Source: Streptomyces sp. JH14
Lineage (GTDB): Bacteria > Actinomycetota > Actinomycetes > Streptomycetales > Streptomycetaceae
Direction of reading: 5' to 3'
Length of the DNA stretch: 64,000 nt
Assembly: GCF_029428675.1 (NCBI RefSeq)
Contig: NZ_JAJNEL010000001.1
Location: 2,480,001-2,544,000, forward strand
The stretch's first letter is position 1. Every line of letters begins with the position of its first letter. Under the pieces are notes generated by a model that saw nothing but the letters and a program-made list of their open reading frames with translations, was not told where the DNA came from and ran no database searches. A program made the position numbers and the translations under genes. Shown one piece after another: positions 54,011 to 64,000 of this stretch.

Positions 54011-54286
54011 GGCAGAAATGATCCCGCATCTTCGCCCTCCGCGGGAACCAAGGAGCGGGCAAGGCACCCGACGGAGCCCGAGCGCAGCTCAGGGCGCACC
54101 GGTGCGCGGGGAGCGCACGACCGGAAAGCGTTTGCGGACGGTGACCCTCCGCAAGGCCCGGCGAGCAGAGCGTGTTGTGGCGGATTCCTGACGTTCGCAC
54201 ACCCCCCATAGCCTTATGGAAGGGGGGTACATGCCCATTACCCTTTCGGTTGGCCCCCTGCCCGACCACTCCGGAACGCGAGATTC

Positions 54287-55627
54287 ATGACCGGCACAGA
54301 CGATGTCCTGCTTGTCCACGGCGGAACCCCGCTGGAGGGCGAGATCCGCGTCCGAGGCGCCAAGAACCTGGTGCCGAAGGCAATGGTCGCCGCGCTGCTC
54401 GGCAGCGGGCCCAGCCGGCTGCGCAACGTGCCCGACATCCGGGATGTGCGGGTGGTGCGCGGGCTGCTGCAGCTGCACGGTGTGACGGTCCGCCCCGGTG
54501 ACGAGCCGGGCGAGCTGATCCTGGACCCCACCCACGTCGAGAGCGCGAACGTCGCCGACATCGATGCCCACGCGGGCTCGTCGCGCATTCCGATCCTCTT
54601 CTGCGGCCCGCTGCTGCACCGGCTGGGCCACGCCTTCATCCCGGGGCTCGGCGGCTGTGACATCGGCGGACGGCCGATCGACTTCCACTTCGACGTGCTG
54701 CGGCAGTTCGGCGCGACCATCGAGAAGCGAGCCGACGGCCAGTACCTGGAGGCCCCGCAGCGACTGCGCGGAACGAAGATCCGGCTGCCGTACCCGTCGG
54801 TGGGCTCCACCGAGCAGGTGCTGCTGACGGCGGTGCTCGCCGAGGGCGTCACCGAGCTGTCCAACGCGGCCGTGGAGCCGGAGATCGAGGACCTCATCTG
54901 CGTACTGCAGAAGATGGGCGCGATCATCTCGCTGGACACCGACCGGACGATCCGGATCACCGGTGTCGACCGGCTCGACGGCTACACGCACCGGGCGATC
55001 CCGGACCGCCTCGAGGCGGCCTCCTGGGCGTCCGCGGCACTGGCGACCGAGGGCAACATCTACGTGCGCGGCGCACAGCAGCGCTCGATGATGACGTTCC
55101 TGAACACGTTCCGCCGGGTCGGCGGCGCCTTCGAGATCGACGACGAGGGCATCCGCTTCTGGCACCCGGGCGGCGCGCTGAACGCCATCGCCCTGGAGAC
55201 GGACGTGCACCCGGGCTTCCAGACCGACTGGCAGCAGCCGCTGGTGGTGGCGCTGACGCAGGCCGCGGGCCTGTCCATCGTCCACGAGACGGTGTACGAG
55301 TCCCGGCTCGGCTTCACGTCCGCGCTCAACCAGATGGGCGCGCACATCCAGCTCTACCGCGAGTGCCTGGGCGGCTCCGACTGCCGCTTCGGCCAGCGGA
55401 ACTTCCTGCACTCGGCGGTCGTGTCCGGGCCGACGAAGCTGCAGGGCGCGGATCTGGTCATCCCGGACCTGCGCGGCGGGTTCTCGTACCTGATCGCGGC
55501 GCTGGCGGCGCAGGGCACGTCCCGGGTGCACGGCATCGACCTGATCAACCGCGGCTACGAGAACTTCATGGACAAACTGGAGAAGCTCGGCGCGAAGGTG
55601 GAACTTCCGGGCGGCGCACTGGTCTGA
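54287..55627 (+). CDS. murA: UDP-N-acetylglucosamine 1-carboxyvinyltransferase
   Basis: 446 residues. Transfers enolpyruvate from PEP to UDP-GlcNAc, the first committed step of peptidoglycan synthesis. Visible are the substrate Lys26-Asn27 (RGAKNLVPK), and the active-site loop with the PEP-reactive Cys124 (GLGGCDIGGRP), the fosfomycin target; Asp in that position would give resistance, and it is Cys here. The C-terminal RGGFSYLIAALAAQG matches the EPSP-synthase fold. The ATG follows a weak site. From memory this is SCO2949, one of two Streptomyces murA genes. It converges with the HU gene. Confidence 0.96.
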   Translation: MTGTDDVLLVHGGTPLEGEIRVRGAKNLVPKAMVAALLGSGPSRLRNVPDIRDVRVVRGLLQLHGVTVRPGDEPGELILDPTHVESANVADIDAHAGSSRIPILFCGPLLHRLGHAFIPGLGGCDIGGRPIDFHFDVLRQFGATIEKRADGQYLEAPQRLRGTKIRLPYPSVGSTEQVLLTAVLAEGVTELSNAAVEPEIEDLICVLQKMGAIISLDTDRTIRITGVDRLDGYTHRAIPDRLEAASWASAALATEGNIYVRGAQQRSMMTFLNTFRRVGGAFEIDDEGIRFWHPGGALNAIALETDVHPGFQTDWQQPLVVALTQAAGLSIVHETVYESRLGFTSALNQMGAHIQLYRECLGGSDCRFGQRNFLHSAVVSGPTKLQGADLVIPDLRGGFSYLIAALAAQGTSRVHGIDLINRGYENFMDKLEKLGAKVELPGGALV

Positions 55628-55822
55628 GGCGGGTGCCCGAAGGGTGAAGGCCGAGGCGGGGGTTCGGGGGCACTGCCCCCGGGCCCCCGCTCTTCCGTCT
55701 CCGAGGGGCTCCCGCTCGGAGGAAAGACGCGCGGGGGGCCGGGCACGCGGGGGGCCGGGCACGCGGATGGTCCTGCCGGGCCCGGCAGGGCCTCTCAGCG
55801 GGCCTCTGCGGCCTTGAACGCC

Positions 55823-55858
55823 GGAGGGCGGTCACCCTGGTCGGGGTGACCGCCCTCC
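55823..55858. terminator. Bidirectional terminator between murA and HU gene
   Basis: GGAGGGCGGTCACC (55823-55836) pairs with GGTGACCGCCCTCC (55845-55858), a perfect 14-bp stem with an 8-nt loop. It lies 17 bp past the HU stop codon. Confidence 0.8.
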
Positions 55859-55874
55859 GTCGTGCCTACGGGGC

Positions 55875-56156
55875 TTACTTGCCCTTGGCGGCTTCCTTGA
55901 GCTTCGAGCCCGCGGAGACCTTCACGCTGTAGCCGGCCGGGATGTTGATCGGGTCGCCGGTCTGCGGGTTACGAGCGGTGCGAGCGGCACGGTGGGTCCG
56001 CTCGAAGGTCAGAAAGCCGGGGATGGTGACCTTCTCGTCGCCCTTGGCGACGATCTCACCGACGGTCTCGGCGAGCGCGGCCAGCACGGCGTCGGCGTCC
56101 TTGCGGGTCACCTCGGCGCGGTCGGCCAGGGCGGCCACCAGCTCACTGCGGTTCAT
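55875..56156 (-). CDS. hupA: Nucleoid-associated protein HU
   Basis: 93 residues, the classic short HU form. Binds and bends DNA as a dimer. The N-terminus MNRSELVAALADRAEVTRKD forms the dimer helices, and the beta-arm region reads FERTHRAARTARNPQTGDPI with the family R-N-P tip. It ends with SKLKEAAKGK. The long Lys/Ala-rich tail found in the other Streptomyces HU (HupS) is absent, supporting the HupA assignment (SCO2950 from memory). It has its own 5' region of about 340 bp. Confidence 0.95.
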   Translation of the reverse strand: MNRSELVAALADRAEVTRKDADAVLAALAETVGEIVAKGDEKVTIPGFLTFERTHRAARTARNPQTGDPINIPAGYSVKVSAGSKLKEAAKGK

Positions 56157-56499
56157 GTTGTTACTCCCGTGTTCTTCTTGCCTGTGAGGCGTGAGATCGA
56201 AGCCGATGCTGCCAGGGCCCTCGGACAGTCCCCGGACCCGGGTCTGAAGTCAGACCCTCGCGCCCGAATAAGCATCCTGCCCCCACCTGCGGCGGGAAAG
56301 CCAATCCGGCCCCTCCGGAGTCACACGAAAGCCGCCACTGCCTCGTCGTGGTGACGTCCCGTCGGCTCCTTGAAGCGGCCCGCAGCAGGTACTGGAGCGG
56401 CCCGCGGAGGTCCACAGCGGGTGCGGGGTCCTGCGGGGCTCGCTGCCCGCCCACCCTAAAGGGGGGTTTGGGGCCCCGCGACCCGCGACGCGCCGTGGT
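56157..56499. other. HU gene leader region
   Basis: 343 bp without a gene between HU and the malic enzyme gene. It contains an 8-bp inverted repeat GGGTCTGA-AG-TCAGACCC at 56240-56257, about 85 bp upstream of the HU start, as a possible operator. A G/C tract near 56455-56475 follows the malic enzyme stop and may help termination. Confidence 0.45.
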
Positions 56500-57933
56500 T
56501 CAGGCCAACGTGGGGCCCGTCACAGCGCCTCCGACGCTCCTCGCGGCCGCGCGGACGGCACCGGCGACCGCACCCGCGACCTTGTCGTTGAAGACCGACG
56601 GGATGATGTAGTTCGGGTTCAGCTCGTCCTCGGCGACCGTCTCGGCGAGGGCGCCGGCCGCGGCGAGCATCATCTCCGTGTTGACGGTGCGGGACTGGGC
56701 GTCCAGCAGACCGCGGAAGACACCCGGGAAGACCAGCACGTTGTTGATCTGGTTCGGGAAGTCGGAGCGGCCGGTGGCGACAACTGCCGCGGTCTGGCGG
56801 GCGATTGCCGGGTCCACCTCGGGGTCCGGGTTCGCGAGCGCGAACACGATCGCACCGTCCGCCATCGCCGCGACGTCGTTGCCGTCCAGCACGTTCGGTG
56901 CGGAGACACCGATGAAGACGTCGGCGCCGACGACGGCCTGCTTGAGGCTGCCGGTCATCGACTCCGGGTTGGTGTTGTCGGCGATCCAGCGCAGCGGCGA
57001 GTCGGGGTCGGCGGCGACCAGGTCCTCGCGGCCCGCGTGCACCACACCGTGGATGTCGGCGACGACGGCGTGCTTGACGCCCGCGGCGATGAGCAGCTTC
57101 AGGATGGCCGTACCGGCCGCTCCGGCGCCGGACATGACGACGCGTACGTCGCCAATTCCCTTGCCCACCACGCGCAGTGCGTTGGTCAGGGCGGCCAGCA
57201 CGACGATCGCGGTGCCGTGCTGGTCGTCGTGGAAGACGGGAATGTCGAGGGCCTCGCGCAGCCGTGCCTCGATCTCGAAGCAGCGGGGTGCGGAGATGTC
57301 CTCCAGGTTGATGCCCGCGAAGCCGGGGGCGATCGCCTTGACGATCTCGACGATCGCGTCGGTGTCCTGGGTGTCCAGGCAGATCGGCCAGGCGTCGATG
57401 CCGGCGAACCGCTTGAAGAGGGCCGCCTTGCCCTCCATCACCGGCAGGGCCGCCATCGGACCGATGTTGCCGAGGCCGAGCACCGCGGAGCCGTCCGTCA
57501 CAACTGCGACGGAATTGCGCTTGATGGTGAGGCGGCGGGCGTCCTCGGGATTCTCGGCGATCGCCATGCAGACCCGGGCCACACCCGGGGTGTAGATCAT
57601 CGAGAGGTCGTCACGGTTGCGGATGGGATGCTTGGACGCCATCTCGATCTTGCCGCCGAGGTGCATCAGGAACGTACGGTCGGAGACCTTGCCGAGCACG
57701 ACGCCCTCGATGTCGCGCAGACCTTCGACGATCTCGTCGGCGTGCGCGGTGGAGGAGGCGGCGATGGTGACGTCGATCCGCAGCTTCTCGTGACCGGAGG
57801 CGGTCACGTCGAGGCCGGTGACCGAACCGCCGGAGGACTCCACGGCCGTGGTCAGCTGGGAGACCGCTGTGCCGCTCGCGGGCACCTCCAGCCGGACCGT
57901 CATCGAGTACGAGACGCTGGGCGCCGTTGCCAT
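56500..57933 (-). CDS. NAD(P)-dependent malic enzyme with N-terminal ACT domain
   Basis: 477 residues. Decarboxylates malate to pyruvate. Residues about 8-85 form an ACT-like regulatory domain (YSMTVRLEVPASG, VLGKVSDRTFLMHLGGK). The malic domain has DDLSMIYTPGVARVC, SVAVVTDGSAVLGLGNIG and the metal site FHDDQHGTAIV. The Rossmann domain shows VVMSGAGAAGTAILKLL, and ANPDPEVDPAIA lies near the end. The ATG at 57933 has GAAGGA 8 nt upstream; an ATG at 57963 would add ten residues. From memory this is SCO2951, an NAD-preferring enzyme. An ACT domain suggests amino acid control. Confidence 0.94.
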   Translation of the reverse strand: MATAPSVSYSMTVRLEVPASGTAVSQLTTAVESSGGSVTGLDVTASGHEKLRIDVTIAASSTAHADEIVEGLRDIEGVVLGKVSDRTFLMHLGGKIEMASKHPIRNRDDLSMIYTPGVARVCMAIAENPEDARRLTIKRNSVAVVTDGSAVLGLGNIGPMAALPVMEGKAALFKRFAGIDAWPICLDTQDTDAIVEIVKAIAPGFAGINLEDISAPRCFEIEARLREALDIPVFHDDQHGTAIVVLAALTNALRVVGKGIGDVRVVMSGAGAAGTAILKLLIAAGVKHAVVADIHGVVHAGREDLVAADPDSPLRWIADNTNPESMTGSLKQAVVGADVFIGVSAPNVLDGNDVAAMADGAIVFALANPDPEVDPAIARQTAAVVATGRSDFPNQINNVLVFPGVFRGLLDAQSRTVNTEMMLAAAGALAETVAEDELNPNYIIPSVFNDKVAGAVAGAVRAAARSVGGAVTGPTLA

Positions 57934-58360
57934 GGCCGAGTCCTTCGCTTTCCCTAGCTTCATTGCTGCGCGCGGCCGGGGTTCTCGCCTCGGACACGCT
58001 TCCCGATATTCGCACCTACCGACCGGTAGCCGGTAATGAGTGCTGTCCGGGTCGGCGTTTTTCGGAAAGTGCTTTCCACCATACGAGATCGATCCTCGTG
58101 GCGGAACCCCGGCGTCCGCTGCCGGCGCGACACCGCGGACGCCGACCGGGCCACCAACAAAAACAGACCCGGGCCACCGGAAGGTGACACGGGTCTGTCT
58201 TTTTCACTTGAGCGGCACCGACCCGCCATGCTCGCCTCGCGGCAAGTGGTCGCTCGTAGCGACGAAGGTTGGGCCCGGGGGCTTGGATCGAGCCGGTGCC
58301 GACACCAGGCTAACAAAGTCCCCGGGATAAGTGATTCCCCCATCGCGGGTCGACTTGCGA
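57934..58360. other. Gene-free interval between malic enzyme and helicase genes
   Basis: 427 bp. It holds the malic enzyme promoter region on the left and the bidirectional terminator at 58163-58198 on the right. Short frames lack coding bias. Confidence 0.5.
58163..58198. terminator. Terminator with U-tracts on both sides
   Basis: ACAGACCCG (58163-58171) pairs with CGGGTCTGT (58190-58198), with an inner CACC-GGAA-GGTG hairpin. It is followed by CTTTTTC on one strand and TTTTTG on the other. It lies about 165 bp past the stop of the leftward helicase gene. Confidence 0.8.
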
Positions 58361-60769
<2,409 letters not shown>

Positions 60770-60899
60770 CGAGGCCCCCTTCTGACGTGCATTGGGCAGC
60801 CGTCAACCCTATGCGAAGGGGGGCCCGCCGCGCACCTGCCACGAGCACCGACGTGGCACGTCGAAGGTCTCGATTGCGCGTCGGACCCCGGCCGGGCGA

Positions 60900-61835
60900 T
60901 TACGCGTCGATGTCCACCAGCCGTTGTCCGTCGAAGGTGCGCACCTCGAAATGGTCGATGTCGGCGCGGTCCATCGCCGCTCCGCCGTGGACGTAGAGCG
61001 GATATTTCGCGGACTCGTGCGGGGAGTCCTTGATGCCGTAGCCCCACTTGGGCACGGACCAGGAGGTGACGATCTCCTCCTGGCCGCTCTTGGAGACGGC
61101 GATCAGGCTGCACTTCTGCGGACCCCTGACGTTCGACAGCTCCAGCACCGCATGCGTGCCCCACGCCTTCTTCTCCGTGCCGACGGTGGCGGCGACCTTG
61201 GTGGTGGGGTCGGTCGCCTGCACCTTCTCCGTCATGTGGTGGAAGAACGCGTCCTCGGCGGGGCTGGTGGGGTGCGGGTCGGCCGCCTGGTTCGTGCCGC
61301 TGTCGCCGCCGGTGGCCGTGACCGCGACGACCGGACCGCCGATGATCAGCGCCGCTGCCGCCGCCGCCAGATACATGCCGCGCCGTCTGCGCCGGGCCCG
61401 CTTGACGGCGACCTCGTCGACCAGCCGGTCGAGCATCCGGGGGGCGGGCGGCACGGGGACGTGCGGGACGGGACGGGCGCCGGGTGCGGCGGCGGGGGCC
61501 TCGGCCAGCATCGCGAGCATGGGTTCCATCCCGGCGAACTCGTCGAGATGGGCGGCGCAGAGCGCGCATCCGGCCAGATGCTCCTCGAACGCCGAGGCCT
61601 CGGTGTCGTCCAGGATGCCGAGGACGTACGCGCCTGCCGCGTCGTGTTCCGGCCCTTCCCCGGTGCCACCGGATCCGGGACCGTGGCCAGCTGGGCCGCC
61701 GTGGGGGGTGCCGAATGCGTCGAAGCTGCCGGGACCGCCGGATCCGCCGGGGACACCCGGGCGGCCGCTCGGGCCGGTGGGGCTGGAGGGACCGGTCGGC
61801 CGGGGCCCGAAAGGCTCCCACTCGTGGTCGCTCAT
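60900..61835 (-). CDS. Membrane anti-sigma factor with zinc-binding ZAS motif (RsuA-like)
   Basis: 311 residues. Residues 1-60 are Pro/Gly-rich. The zinc anti-sigma (ZAS) domain at about 63-110 contains H86-x3-C90-x2-C93 (EEHLAGCALCAAH). One transmembrane helix at about 152-172 follows a basic run RRRRRG. The extracytoplasmic part (about 135 residues) resembles anti-sigma-K-type domains (VLELSNVRGPQKCSLIAVS). It should bind the sigma factor encoded just upstream and release it on an envelope signal. Its ATG overlaps the sigma stop (ATGA). From memory this is SCO2953. Confidence 0.92.
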   Translation of the reverse strand: MSDHEWEPFGPRPTGPSSPTGPSGRPGVPGGSGGPGSFDAFGTPHGGPAGHGPGSGGTGEGPEHDAAGAYVLGILDDTEASAFEEHLAGCALCAAHLDEFAGMEPMLAMLAEAPAAAPGARPVPHVPVPPAPRMLDRLVDEVAVKRARRRRRGMYLAAAAAALIIGGPVVAVTATGGDSGTNQAADPHPTSPAEDAFFHHMTEKVQATDPTTKVAATVGTEKKAWGTHAVLELSNVRGPQKCSLIAVSKSGQEEIVTSWSVPKWGYGIKDSPHESAKYPLYVHGGAAMDRADIDHFEVRTFDGQRLVDIDA

Positions 61836-62419
61836 GCCGTGATCCCCCTCTCTTCGAGTGCGAGCTTCATCGAGCGCAGTGCGTAGAAGACCCGGGACCG
61901 CACCGTGCCGCTGGGTATACCGAGCACCTCGGCAGCCTCATTGACCGTACGTCCCTTGAAATAGGTCTCGACCAATGCTTCCCGATGGGCGGGGGTCAAA
62001 TCGTCGAGCGCATCCGAGAGCGTCATCAGCCACAGCGCCTTGTCAATCTCGTCCTCCGCGGGAATGACCTCCAGCGGCGACGGATCGACCTCGTGCGGCC
62101 GGGCCTGCCGGCTGCGGTGGCCGTCGATGACGATGCGCCGGGCGACCGTCACCAGCCAGGGGCGGACGGAGCCGGTCGCCCGATTGAGCTGACCGGCGTT
62201 CTTCCAGGCACGGATGAGCGTTTCCTGCACCACGTCCTCGGCACGCTGACGGTCGCCGGCGACGAGGCGGAGCACGTACGCGAGCAGCGGTCCGGCGTGT
62301 TCGCGGTAGAGCGCCCGCATCAGCTCCTCGTCGGGGACGGCGGAGGGGGACGGGGGCGGTTCACTGCGATGTCGAGCCCTGTGCGGACGGTCATCGGCCA
62401 CGGCCGCATCCTTGCGCAC
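61832..62419 (-). CDS. sigU: ECF sigma factor SigU-like
   Basis: 195 residues. Region 2 (about 40-110) contains YREHAGPLLAYVLRLVAGD, the RNA-polymerase-binding segment EDVVQETLIRAWKN and the -10 recognition stretch RPWLVTVARRIVIDGHR. Region 4 (about 140-190) has TPAHREALVETYFKGRTVNE and GIPSGTVRSRVFYALRSMKL for -35 contact. From memory S. coelicolor SigU (SCO2954) affects sporulation and secreted proteases when freed. The GTG at 62419 has GGGAGG 6 nt upstream and is preferred to 62614. It is translationally coupled to its anti-sigma gene. Confidence 0.92.
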   Translation of the reverse strand: MRKDAAVADDRPHRARHRSEPPPSPSAVPDEELMRALYREHAGPLLAYVLRLVAGDRQRAEDVVQETLIRAWKNAGQLNRATGSVRPWLVTVARRIVIDGHRSRQARPHEVDPSPLEVIPAEDEIDKALWLMTLSDALDDLTPAHREALVETYFKGRTVNEAAEVLGIPSGTVRSRVFYALRSMKLALEERGITA

Positions 62420-62469
62420 CCGAACCTCCCGGTCGAGACCCTGTTGAGCTCCTTGGCCATCGAATACGG

Positions 62470-62502
62470 AGGAGTGGCGCGATCCATTCAATGCGGTTCC
62501 AA
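62470..62502 (-). promoter_or_regulatory. Candidate ECF-type -35 element upstream of sigU
   Basis: On the sigU strand GGAACC occurs at 62500-62495, about 75 nt before the start, in a locally less GC-rich segment. GGAAC is the usual core of ECF -35 elements, which would fit autoregulation. A convincing -10 (CGTT-like) at 16-17 bp is missing, so the call is weak. Confidence 0.25.
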
Positions 62503-62520
62503 GATTTTTCCGGCCGGAAT

Positions 62521-63132
62521 TCAGGTGACCCGGTCCGCCGGGACCGCGACCGCCGCCGCCCGGCGCCGGTGCCGGGCCACCCGCTCCCGGTTCCCGCACA
62601 CCTCGCTGGAGCACCAGCGGCGCCGGTGCCCGCGTGACGTGTCGAGGTAGAGGCGGCTGCAGTTGTCACCCTCGCAGCGGCGCAGCCCGGCCCGCGCCAC
62701 CGGGTCGGTCAGGAGTTCCACGGCGTCGCGGGCCACGGCGGCCAGCAGCGCGGCGCACGCGGGCTCGGCGCTCAGCGTCCGTACCAGCAGCCCGTTCCTC
62801 GCACGCACGGCCTGCACCCCCGGCGTGGCCCCGGCGGCGAGTTCGTTGACGCGCTCCAGCGCGCCGTCGGCGCCGCGGCCGTCGAGCTCCGCGGTCAGCA
62901 GCCGGTCGACTCCGGTCCGCAGCTGCCGGAAGCTCGTCAGCCAGGTGTCGTCGACGGCGTCGAGGCTGGTGCCCTCCGGTACGAGTCCGGCGGCCACCAG
63001 CCAGCCGGCGAGCCGGTCCGCCCCGTCGAGCAGTTCGCAGGTGCCGGAGGTGCCGTTCCCCGTCGCCACCAGGTCCAGGCAGAGCCGCCCGCAGTCGAAC
63101 CGCCAGTCGTAGGAGCCCTTGCCCGCCGCCAT
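62521..63132 (-). CDS. CGNR zinc-finger (ABATE-domain) regulator
   Basis: 203 residues. The N-terminal ABATE domain (about 8-145) starts DWRFDCGRLCLDLVATGNG, with a stress-type ligand-binding fold. The C-terminal CGNR zinc finger (about 150-200) reads RRCEGDNCSRLYLD then RRRWCSSEVCGNRERVARH, with four Cys for zinc and the Cys-Gly-Asn-Arg signature. It probably acts as a DNA-binding regulator. The ATG at 63132 starts the family homology; the open frame upstream to 63777 is antisense to the acetyltransferase gene. It is divergent from that gene. Confidence 0.92.
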   Translation of the reverse strand: MAAGKGSYDWRFDCGRLCLDLVATGNGTSGTCELLDGADRLAGWLVAAGLVPEGTSLDAVDDTWLTSFRQLRTGVDRLLTAELDGRGADGALERVNELAAGATPGVQAVRARNGLLVRTLSAEPACAALLAAVARDAVELLTDPVARAGLRRCEGDNCSRLYLDTSRGHRRRWCSSEVCGNRERVARHRRRAAAVAVPADRVT

Positions 63133-63252
63133 GCGCCTGTCACCGCCTCGGATCGCCCGTGGGAGCCACCACCAGAGTGCCCGTCGCGGCCCCTGCCCGT
63201 AACCCCTCCCGCAGCCCGGGTCGCCGCCGAACTCCCCGCGTACGGTGAGGCC

Positions 63253-63795
63253 ATGAGCGAAGATCTCCGAACGTTCGCCTTCACCGCCGGACCCTTGCTG
63301 CTGCGGCCCTGGCACCAGGACGACCTGCCGGCGCTGATCGAGGCCTACCGCGATCCGGCCATGCGCGACCGGCTGTGGCACCTCGTGACGGACAAGGCGG
63401 ACGCGGAACACTGGCTGCACATGCAGGCCGAGGGCCGGGAGTCCGGCACCCGGATCAGCTTCGCCGTCGTCGACACGGACCACGGCGGCGAACCGGTCGG
63501 CAATGTGCTGCTGAAGTACCCGTCCCCCGGCTCCGGTTCGGCCGAGGTCGGTTACTGGACGGCGGCGTGGGCGCGCGGGCGCGGAATCGCCCCGCAGGCG
63601 GTCGAAGCACTCACCGGCTGGGCTTTCACGGCCTTCGCCGAGGACGGTCTGCGCCGCCTCGAACTGATCCACCAGGTGAACAACGATGCCTCCTGCCGGG
63701 TCGCCGTGAAGACGGGGTACCCGCTCGCAAAGATCCTCCCGGCCCGGCCGCCATGGCCGCTCGACGGGCATCTGCACGTCCGGGAGGCGGCGTAG
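63253..63795 (+). CDS. GNAT-family N-acetyltransferase (RimJ/RimL type)
   Basis: 180 residues. Acetyl-CoA-dependent transferase; the substrate is unknown. LLLRPWHQDDLPALIEAYRD opens the fold, the beta-bulge acceptor region is ISFAVVDTD and SAEVGYWTAAWARGRGIAPQ supplies the pyrophosphate-binding R/Q-x-x-G-x-A motif. LELIHQVNNDASCRVAVKTG is the characteristic asparagine region of RimJ-like enzymes. The ATG at 63253 follows GGTGAGG. A second GNAT gene begins the next stretch on the opposite strand. Confidence 0.92.
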   Translation: MSEDLRTFAFTAGPLLLRPWHQDDLPALIEAYRDPAMRDRLWHLVTDKADAEHWLHMQAEGRESGTRISFAVVDTDHGGEPVGNVLLKYPSPGSGSAEVGYWTAAWARGRGIAPQAVEALTGWAFTAFAEDGLRRLELIHQVNNDASCRVAVKTGYPLAKILPARPPWPLDGHLHVREAA

Positions 63796-63826
63796 GGCGG
63801 GACAAGGCCGGGCGGGGCCTGCGGGC

Positions 63827-64000
63827 TCAGTGGGCCGGCGGGCCGTCGTGCAGGATCCGCTGGAACAGCCGGTGGTCCCGCCACCCGCCGTTGATGTGCA
63901 GATACCGCGGAGCCGTACCGAACTCCTCGAAGCCGCACTTGGCGAGGACGCGCTGCGACGCCGCGTTGTCGAGCACCGTCCCGGCCTCCACCCGGTGCAG
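63827..64000 (-). CDS. GNAT-family N-acetyltransferase, C-terminal part only
   Basis: 58 codons to the window edge. The C-terminal GNAT segment is clear: LHRVEAGTVLDNAASQRVLA, with the Asn of the RimJ/RimL family, then KCGFEEFGTAPRYLHINGGW and DHRLFQRIL. The rest lies beyond the window. The TGA at 63827-63829 is convergent with the neighbouring GNAT gene. Probably a ribosomal-protein or small-molecule acetyltransferase. Confidence 0.85.
   Translation of the reverse strand: MHRVEAGTVLDNAASQRVLAKCGFEEFGTAPRYLHINGGWRDHRLFQRILHDGPPAH

Noticed and set aside
54287..55627. Possible fosfomycin-resistant MurA
   Set aside because: The active-site loop retains Cys (GGCDIGG), not the resistant Asp variant.
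60770..60900. Search for a rifampicin-associated palindrome upstream of the HelD-like gene
   Set aside because: Only a GGGGGGCCC-type G/C run near 60820 is present, without the expected symmetric arms.

Overview
The window is about 70% G+C DNA with GC-rich third codon positions and Streptomyces-type genes: an SsgA-like sporulation protein, ALF-repeat and FG-GAP exported proteins, an ECF sigma/anti-sigma pair, DUF2017, DUF3039 and a type VII secretion (T7SS) cluster. From memory, the gene order from clpS/pncB through ssgG, hppD, the IclR gene, GH20, murA, hup, malic enzyme, the HelD-like helicase and sigU follows the S. coelicolor SCO2916-SCO2954 interval. I therefore read the window as a conserved Streptomyces core segment with two accessory inserts. 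No database search was possible.

Layout. 1-1.4 kb: a truncated amino acid permease. 1.4-13.9 kb: an accessory region. It holds broken genes and a decayed IS5-family transposase, an intact and apparently recent IS701-like element (3804-5415, perfect 35-bp inverted repeats, 5-bp duplication), a Tat-exported alanine-rich ALF-repeat protein whose stop overlaps the start of a small lipoprotein gene, an exported protein followed by a trypsin-fold/FG-GAP protein with two catalytic residues replaced, and an IS5-family element. 14-18 kb: DUF2017, clpS, and the NAD-salvage genes pncB and pncA. 17.8-27 kb: a secreted M6 metalloprotease, two RDD membrane proteins, ssgG, a glycolate-oxidase-type FAD enzyme and a TPR membrane protein. 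27-34 kb: 4-hydroxyphenylpyruvate dioxygenase with a divergent Lrp regulator, a four-gene osmoprotectant-type ABC transporter, a Lon-like S16 peptidase and an IclR regulator. 34.8-38.4 kb: a DEAH-type helicase and an MFS exporter. 38.6 kb: a tRNA-Cys with a strong terminator.

38.85-46.0 kb: six co-directional genes forming a satellite T7SS locus, with a mycosin-like protease, a WxG protein, other helical substrate-like proteins and a lipoprotein. No EccB/C/D/E core gene is visible. 46.1-50.8 kb: a three-subunit molybdo-flavoenzyme operon (FAD, [2Fe-2S], Mo subunit, coupled by 4-bp overlaps). Its Fe-S subunit has an unusual ~295-residue extension, and its Mo subunit lacks the canonical active-site glutamate motif. 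51.1-64 kb: GH20 hexosaminidase, DUF3039, UPF0301/AlgH, murA, HU, NAD-type malic enzyme, HelD-like helicase, the sigU-type sigma/anti-sigma pair, a CGNR zinc-finger regulator and two GNAT acetyltransferases.

The most unusual points are the ALF protein/lipoprotein pair, the inactivated trypsin-fold/FG-GAP protein, the core-less T7SS cluster, the degenerate molybdenum subunit and the clean IS insertion exactly at a stop codon.
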